Assembly: GCA_030039135.1 (NCBI GenBank)
Contig: JASHQN010000013.1
Location: 1 to 10,822 of the forward strand
Source of the DNA: Thermoplasmata archaeon
Lineage (GTDB): Archaea > Thermoplasmatota > Thermoplasmata > Lutacidiplasmatales > UBA184
Direction of reading: 5' to 3'
Length of the DNA: 10,822 bases
In this document: piece after piece, positions 6,963-10,822 of the stretch
Layout of the letters: every line of letters starts with the position of its first letter
Numbering within the stretch: position 1 is the stretch's first letter
Made by a program: the position numbers and the translations under genes
The notes under the pieces: generated by a model
What the model was told of the DNA's origin: nothing
What the model saw: the letters and a program-made list of their open reading frames with translations, nothing else
Databases searched by the model: none

Positions 6963-8141
6963 TCAGGGCAATCGCGAGGAAAGGCTCATCGACTCGAGCA
7001 GGGTCCCGTCTGCGCTGAAGAAGAGCGCACGGTCCGGATCGGCCGTCACGAAGACCGAGTCCCCCACGTTGAAGTCGTAGGCTCGTACCAGGGCCCGGAC
7101 CGCCACCGGGGCCGGCGCAGCGCCCGTGCCGGCGCCGGCCCCGGGCGCGGCGGTGGGTCCCGGCAGGATGTTCAGGAACAGTTGGTCGGACGAGCCGAGG
7201 CGCTCGATCCCCGTCACCCGGGCCGACAGCAGGCCCTCCGCCGGGGTCCTCTGCACGTGGATATCCCAGGGGCGAACGCCAAGCGTCACCGGGCCAGCCT
7301 TGCCCGCGCCGCGAACCGGGACCCGCACGGGTCCGTGGACGAAGGTGGAGCCACCCGCGGTGGCCTGGACGGCGCCTTCCAGGAATACCATCTCGGGCGA
7401 GCCGACGAACGAGGCGACGTACTGGTTCGCCGGATGGCTCAGGATCCGCTCGGGCGTATCGCACTGGAGGAGGCGGCCGTGGTTCAGTACCGCGAGCCGG
7501 TCGCTGAGCGTCATCGCCTCGCTCTGGTCGTGGGTGACGAAGACGAACGTCTGCTTCAGCTGCTGGTGGAGGCGGCGCAGCTCGATCCGAGCGCTCGAAC
7601 GGATCTTGGCGTCGAGGTTGGAGAGCGGTTCGTCGAGGAGAAAGGCTTCAGGGTCTCGCACGATCGCCCGGGCGAGGGCCACGCGCTGGCGCTGTCCTCC
7701 TGAGAGCTCGGCCGGCCGCTTGCGGAGCGTCTCGGTGATCCCAAGGAGCTCGGCGGCGGCCCGGACCTTCTGATCGATCTCCTCGCGGGTTCGACGACGG
7801 AGCTTCTCGGGGTCGTCCTCCCGCGGAACGCGGCGCACCCGGAGCCCGAAGGCGATGTTGTCGTAGGCACTGAGGTGAGGGTACAGCGCGTAGCTTTGGA
7901 AGACCATCGCGATGTTGCGATCGCGCGGCTCGTAGTCGTCCACGAGCATGTCCCCGATGTAGACGTGGCCGTCGGTCTGGACCTCGAGGCCGGCGATGAT
8001 CCTCAGCAGCGTCGACTTCCCCGATCCCGACGCCCCGAGGATCACGACGAACTCGCCGTCGGCGATCTCGACCGACACATCGTCGACCGCGGTCTCGGTC
8101 TTGAATCGCTTTGTGATGTGCTCGAGCCGTATGCCGGTCAC
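6963..8141 (-). CDS. Sugar ABC transporter ATP-binding protein (MalK/UgpC/MsmX family)
   Basis: The ATPase that powers a CUT1-type carbohydrate importer, acting as a dimer on the cytoplasmic face of the two permeases. It has 392 residues. Walker A is GASGSGKST (36-44), the Q-loop Q82 is in FQSYALYPHL, the ABC signature is LSGGQ (146-150), Walker B is FLLDE (167-171), the D-loop SNLD follows, and the switch His is H204 in VTHDQSEAMTLSDR. The C-terminal third is the MalK-type OB/TOBE regulatory domain (LGVRPWDIHV at 287-296). An Ala/Gly/Pro-rich stretch (328-347) interrupts that domain. The start is GTG at 8141, supported by GGAGG 8 bases upstream and no nearby in-frame ATG. It lies 21 bases after the second permease gene and 12 before the GH31 gene. 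Family members are often promiscuous, so the substrate cannot be read from this subunit. Confidence 0.95.
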   Translation of the reverse strand: MTGIRLEHITKRFKTETAVDDVSVEIADGEFVVILGASGSGKSTLLRIIAGLEVQTDGHVYIGDMLVDDYEPRDRNIAMVFQSYALYPHLSAYDNIAFGLRVRRVPREDDPEKLRRRTREEIDQKVRAAAELLGITETLRKRPAELSGGQRQRVALARAIVRDPEAFLLDEPLSNLDAKIRSSARIELRRLHQQLKQTFVFVTHDQSEAMTLSDRLAVLNHGRLLQCDTPERILSHPANQYVASFVGSPEMVFLEGAVQATAGGSTFVHGPVRVPVRGAGKAGPVTLGVRPWDIHVQRTPAEGLLSARVTGIERLGSSDQLFLNILPGPTAAPGAGAGTGAAPAPVAVRALVRAYDFNVGDSVFVTADPDRALFFSADGTLLESMSLSSRLP

Positions 8142-8148
8142 GTTCGTG

Positions 8149-8158
8149 CCCTCCCCCC
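8149..8158 (-). promoter_or_regulatory. Ribosome binding site deciding the GTG start of the ABC ATPase
   Basis: On the - strand this reads GGGGGGAGGG, with the GGAGG core (8150-8154) ending 8 bases before the GTG at 8141. It is the strongest Shine-Dalgarno match in the operon and supports GTG as the start despite the lack of an ATG. Confidence 0.6.
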
Positions 8159-8162
8159 GTGC

Positions 8163-9032
8163 TTAGCCCCGCACCGACCCAAGGGTCAGTCCGCCGATGA
8201 TGTAGCGCTGGAAGACCATGTAGGCCACGACGATCGGAAGGCTCATCACGATCGCGAACGCCGTGACGAGACCGTACGGCTGCACCCCGGTGTCCGTCGA
8301 GTTCAGGTGGTAGAGGCCCAGGGCGAGGGTCCATAGGTTGTTCGACGTGATGAAGACGTTGGCCATCGCGTAGTCGGTGTAGGGACCGATGAATGCGAGG
8401 AAGGCAGCGAGTCCGAGGATCGGGTAGCAGAGCGGGAGGAGCACACGGAAGAACGCCTCGGTCCGGCCGAGACCATCGATGAGCGCGGCCTCCTCGATGT
8501 CGTCGGGAATCGAGTCCATGTAGTTCTTCACGAGGATCCCACTGAACACGACCGCTCCGGCGGAGTACGGGATGATCAGCCCGAGATAGGTGTCGATCAG
8601 CCCGAGGTCTTTGAACGTGAAGTAGAGCGGCAGGATGAGCAGGAACGACGGGAAGAGGGAAATCAGGAGGATGAAGTAGACGAACGTCCGCCGACCGGGG
8701 AAGTTGAACTTCGAGAGCGCGTAGCCGGTGAACGCCGCGAGCAGCAGCCCGATCGCCGCGGCACTGCCCGCGAAGATCAGTGAGTTGGTCAGCAGGGAGA
8801 CGAAGCTGGGGTAGTAATGGAACAGAACGAAGTCATAGCTCGAGAGGGTCAGCTCGCTCGGCTTCGGAACGAGGATGCTCGCGGTGATCCCCGCGATCGG
8901 GATCGTCGAGAACGACGTCACCGCGATGAAGTAGATCGGAAAGACCGCGAAGAGACAGGCCAGGATCAGCACCGCGTGCGAGGCGATCCGCTTGGCGATA
9001 CGGGAGGCGCGTCGGGCACGTCGAGTCCTCAT
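8163..9032 (-). CDS. Sugar ABC transporter permease, MalG/UgpE-like (CUT1, inner subunit)
   Basis: An integral membrane subunit of 289 residues forming half of the import channel. A basic N-terminus (MRTRRARRASRIAKR) precedes the first membrane helix (about 18-41). Further hydrophobic segments lie near 80-103, 115-138, 146-168, 200-222 and 258-278, six in all as usual for MalG. The cytoplasmic EAA loop that docks on the ATPase reads DIEEAALIDGLGRTEAFFRV (about 178-197). The start is ATG at 9032-9030, overlapping the upstream permease's stop in an ATGA arrangement; this implies translational coupling and sets the start, although the frame is open well beyond it. A GAGGA lies about 10 bases upstream. 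It is followed 21 bases later by the ATPase gene. The family is clear; the sugar is not. Confidence 0.95.
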   Translation of the reverse strand: MRTRRARRASRIAKRIASHAVLILACLFAVFPIYFIAVTSFSTIPIAGITASILVPKPSELTLSSYDFVLFHYYPSFVSLLTNSLIFAGSAAAIGLLLAAFTGYALSKFNFPGRRTFVYFILLISLFPSFLLILPLYFTFKDLGLIDTYLGLIIPYSAGAVVFSGILVKNYMDSIPDDIEEAALIDGLGRTEAFFRVLLPLCYPILGLAAFLAFIGPYTDYAMANVFITSNNLWTLALGLYHLNSTDTGVQPYGLVTAFAIVMSLPIVVAYMVFQRYIIGGLTLGSVRG

Positions 9033-9961
9033 TTCAGCCAGTTCCTCGTGAGGTCCGTCCGCCAGATCACGACCATCGTCAGCGCCGAGATGATCAGGAA
9101 GTCGAGCACAGAGTACACGGCGGCGGTCGCATACGCCGGATGGGAGCCGACCGCGCCGAACGCTTGGCTGTACGACTCGGTGATGAAGATCTGGGTCGCG
9201 ATCCCCGGCCCTCCGTTTGTGATCAGATAGATCGGATAGAAGTTGTTGAACGTGAACAGGAACCCCATCAGCCCGACGAAGACGACCGTCGGCATGAGGT
9301 AGGGCAGCGTGATGCGCCCGAACTTGCTCAGCGTGCCCGCCCCGTCGATCGAGGCCGCCTCGTAGAGATCCTTTGGGATCGCTTGCATCGTGGCCAGGAA
9401 GACCACCGTGTAGAACGGGAACGAGAGCCAGACGTTCGTGACGAACAAGGTGACCCACGCCGTATCGGCCCCGCCCAGTATCCAGTCGACCTTGTGGATC
9501 CCGATCGTCCCGAGCATCGCGTTGATGATCCCGTACTCGTAGCCCCACATGTTGGCCCAGACGAGGATCGTGATGAACGCCGGGAACGCCCACGGCAGGA
9601 GGATCACCGTCCGGTAGATCGTCTTCCCGCGGAGGTCCTGATTCATCACCGACGCGAGGCCGAGCCCGACCAGCAGGAACAGGGCCACGCAACCACCGGC
9701 CCAGAAGAAACTGTTCTCGACCAACGTCAGCGACGTGGTGGCCCCCGTGGTCAGGGCGTAGGTGTAGTTCGTGAGGCCGATGTACTGGTAGGTGAAGTAG
9801 TTGCGACCGATCCCGAAGTTCGTCAGCGAGATGTAGACGGTGTAGGCGATCGGGTACGCATTCAGGAAGAGGAGCACGAGCGTCGTGGGAACGAGGTAGA
9901 TGTACGCCGGCCACTCCCGCCGCAGCCGGAACCCAAGTGTCTGGTCCCGGAGGTCCGCCAT
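9029..9961 (-). CDS. Sugar ABC transporter permease, MalF/UgpA-like (CUT1)
   Basis: First gene of the sugar operon. A 310-residue integral membrane permease with six predicted segments (about 19-42, 82-104, 118-139, 168-192, 220-242, 279-300). It pairs with the following MalG-like subunit. The EAA loop is AIPKDLYEAASIDGAGTLSK (about 194-213), with E201, A202, A203, D206 and G207. Length and topology match the short MalF/UgpA type, without the large extra periplasmic loop of E. coli MalF. The start is ATG at 9961; no good Shine-Dalgarno precedes it (upstream is CACCTGATTCTACA), as expected for a first gene with a very short leader, and a TATA-like element is at 9994-10001. It overlaps the next gene by 4 bases. 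The neighbours show carbohydrate import, probably of oligosaccharides processed by the GH31 and TreZ enzymes. A solute-binding protein gene is missing from the operon. Confidence 0.95.
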   Translation of the reverse strand: MADLRDQTLGFRLRREWPAYIYLVPTTLVLLFLNAYPIAYTVYISLTNFGIGRNYFTYQYIGLTNYTYALTTGATTSLTLVENSFFWAGGCVALFLLVGLGLASVMNQDLRGKTIYRTVILLPWAFPAFITILVWANMWGYEYGIINAMLGTIGIHKVDWILGGADTAWVTLFVTNVWLSFPFYTVVFLATMQAIPKDLYEAASIDGAGTLSKFGRITLPYLMPTVVFVGLMGFLFTFNNFYPIYLITNGGPGIATQIFITESYSQAFGAVGSHPAYATAAVYSVLDFLIISALTMVVIWRTDLTRNWLK

Positions 9962-9993
9962 TGTAGAATCAGGTGGCCGCGTAAGGGATTCCG

Positions 9994-10001
9994 AGATATG
10001 C
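9994..10001 (-). promoter_or_regulatory. Putative TATA element of the sugar-uptake operon
   Basis: The - strand reads GCATATCT, preceded by a purine-rich GCGAAATCC that could act as a BRE. It lies about 33-40 bases upstream of the first permease ATG, which would put transcription start about 10 bases before the codon. This is an AT-rich island in GC-rich DNA. The call rests on position and composition only. Confidence 0.4.
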
Positions 10002-10009
10002 GGATTTCG

Positions 10010-10074
10010 CTCGCGCGAGTTCGGCGCTTTTGTCCCACCGCCTTAAGGAAGCGCTGAGCGATCACTCGGCCGAG
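10010..10074. promoter_or_regulatory. Pair of CTCG..CGAG dyads, possible operators
   Basis: Two perfect 10-bp palindromes, CTCGCGCGAG (10010-10019) and CTCGGCCGAG (10065-10074), share the same outer half-sites, with centres 55 bases apart. Between them are an 8-bp palindrome CCTTAAGG (10041-10048) and an inverted repeat GCGCTT/AAGCGC (10024-10029 and 10049-10054). The first dyad sits just upstream of the BRE/TATA candidate of the sugar operon, where an activator or repressor could bind. The repeats are seen directly; regulation is inferred, and short palindromes are less surprising in GC-rich DNA. Confidence 0.3.
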
Positions 10075-10115
10075 CCGTCGCCATGGGGGTCTCTCCGGGC
10101 CGCGCCGAGGGGGCG

Positions 10116-10126
10116 TTCGACTCGAA
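10116..10126. promoter_or_regulatory. TTCGA-C-TCGAA dyad upstream of the secreted-protein promoter
   Basis: An 11-base interrupted palindrome with 5-bp arms ending 24 bases before the TATA candidate at 10151. Its placement suits a regulator of the secreted gene. It shares the TCG core with the two dyads further left. No known operator was recognised. Confidence 0.25.
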
Positions 10127-10150
10127 GGTTAACTGGTTTTTCCTCAACGC

Positions 10151-10158
10151 GTAAATAC
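10151..10158 (+). promoter_or_regulatory. TATA-like element of the secreted-protein gene (leaderless transcript likely)
   Basis: GTAAATAC lies 24-31 bases upstream of the ATG at 10182, the normal archaeal TATA-to-start-site distance, so transcription would begin at or very near the start codon. No Shine-Dalgarno is present (CCACCGCCGCT precedes the ATG), which supports a leaderless mRNA. The surrounding 10126-10166 is the most AT-rich stretch of the intergenic region. Confidence 0.5.
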
Positions 10159-10181
10159 CCCGAAACAGTTCCACCGCCGCT

Positions 10182-10822
10182 ATGACTTCTGCCGCCGCTT
10201 CGACGTTGGGGACCCGCTCGCGTTCTACCGTACGCTCCGCGACCGTAGTGTTCGTTCTCTCGGTGCTCGTGCTCTCCTCGTTAGGGGGGTTGGCCTCGGC
10301 GTCGCCGGCCAAACACGCCGGGATCCCGGCTCCTCCCTCGGGGACGGTCACCCCGCAGAACGTCACCTTCACTGGCGATCCCGCGGCCGACTTTCCCTCG
10401 GATGCGCTGCTCTACACGAACTGGTTCACGCCGTGGGGCTCGGCGAACAATCTCACGGGGCTCTACGGTACTTGGAACACCACGAGCCCGTACGCGACGC
10501 TGTTCCTCGGGCTTTCGGGGGTCGCGATCAGCGGTAACCAGATGCTCTTCGCGGTCTCGAACGACACGAACTGGGGTACGACCAACCTCTCGCACATGGT
10601 CGGCGCTGGGGCCGCTTACTGGGACCGAACGATCGACTTCACGCAACCAGTGAACTACCTCTTCATCGTCAACGATTCCGGAGTCCTCTCCTCGTACGAA
10701 GTCACTTCGATGGCGGGAGCGGCGACCACCACGGTCGCTTCCCTGACCCCCGCCGCGGTCGACAACACGATCTCCGGAAGCGGGGGCACCGTGACCGGCA
10801 ACCTCGAGATTGCGCTCAGCTT
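10182..10822 (+). CDS. Secreted DOMON/glucodextranase-like protein, N-terminal part (3' end outside window)
   Basis: The frame is open from ATG 10182 to the window edge (213 codons). Residues 1-40 are a clear Sec-type signal: an Arg-bearing n-region, a hydrophobic core at about 19-38 (SATVVFVLSVLVLSSLGGLA) and an ASA cleavage site before SPA. The mature part starts with a Pro/Thr-rich linker, then a beta-rich domain (about 65-165) with FPSDALLYTN, LYGTWNTTSPYATLFLGLSG and NQMLFAVSNDTNWG. The pattern 'LY.TWN..y..LFLGl.G....N.ml..v' resembles the DOMON-like/glucodextranase C-terminal modules found on extracellular starch- and sugar-active archaeal proteins. Six N-glycosylation sequons (N60, N90, N99, N127, N135, N164) fit a surface protein. 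It is divergent from the sugar-uptake operon, so a surface glycan-binding protein or glycosidase feeding that importer is likely. It could also be the missing solute-binding protein. The catalytic part, if any, is not visible, and the domain name is tentative. Confidence 0.8.
   Translation, partial: MTSAAASTLGTRSRSTVRSATVVFVLSVLVLSSLGGLASASPAKHAGIPAPPSGTVTPQNVTFTGDPAADFPSDALLYTNWFTPWGSANNLTGLYGTWNTTSPYATLFLGLSGVAISGNQMLFAVSNDTNWGTTNLSHMVGAGAAYWDRTIDFTQPVNYLFIVNDSGVLSSYEVTSMAGAATTTVASLTPAAVDNTISGSGGTVTGNLEIALS

Noticed and set aside
5970..7703. Long + strand open frame (577 codons) opposite the GH31 and ABC ATPase genes
   Set aside because: Shadow of two certain genes; Arg/Gly/Glu-rich translation with no recognisable fold.
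9033..9914. N-terminal extension of the MalG-like permease frame through the MalF-like gene
   Set aside because: It is out of frame with an obvious permease over its whole length. The ATGA overlap at 9029-9032 gives the natural start and a normal 289-residue, six-helix protein.
10111..10130. T-arm-like GTTCGACTC suggesting a tRNA
   Set aside because: The flanking bases do not pair to form a T-stem, and no acceptor or anticodon arms can be found around it.
10043..10372. - strand open frame (109 codons) crossing the divergent promoter and the secreted gene
   Set aside because: It is antisense to the signal-peptide coding region, has no recognisable domain, and would cover the TATA-like element and dyads.

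Overview
The window looks like part of a high-GC archaeal chromosome. The archaeal signs are a HerA-type DNA-translocating ATPase, a stand-alone archaeal-type SepF, and a TATA-like element about 25-30 bases upstream of a start codon, which fits leaderless transcription. A high-GC Thermoplasmata-like euryarchaeon is my best guess, but the lineage cannot be fixed from this sequence alone. Coding density is very high. The longest stretch without a gene is about 220 bases, and no RNA genes, insertion sequences or CRISPR arrays were seen.

Layout, left to right: (1) positions 2-757, + strand, the C-terminal part of herA, cut by the window edge. (2) Positions 776-9961, seven genes all on the - strand. 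Read in transcription order from the right they are: two MalF/MalG-family sugar permeases (9961-8163), a MalK-family ATPase (8141-6963), a GH31 alpha-xylosidase-like glycosidase (6950-4704), treZ (4664-2775), sepF (2701-2324) and an M17 leucyl aminopeptidase (2305-776). The first five are spaced -4, 21, 12 and 39 bases apart and form a clear sugar-uptake and intracellular breakdown operon. sepF follows after a 73-base gap that may hold its own promoter, and the aminopeptidase starts 18 bases after sepF. The aminopeptidase and herA converge on an 18-base gap filled by a short GC hairpin. (3) Positions 9962-10181, a divergent promoter region with several short dyads. (4) Position 10182 to the end, + strand, the N-terminal part of a secreted, sequon-rich, DOMON/glucodextranase-like protein, cut by the window edge.

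Together the right-hand genes suggest a polysaccharide-scavenging locus: an exported surface protein that may bind or degrade an alpha-glucan-type or xylose-containing polymer, an ABC importer for the oligosaccharides, and two cytoplasmic glycosidases (GH31 and GH13). The importer's solute-binding protein and the usual TreZ partner TreY are not in the window. The left-hand genes are housekeeping (DNA end processing, cell division, peptide turnover). I found no convincing wholly new system. The points most worth a second look are the GH31 insertion, TreZ without TreY, the SepF N-terminus, and the dyads in the divergent promoter region.
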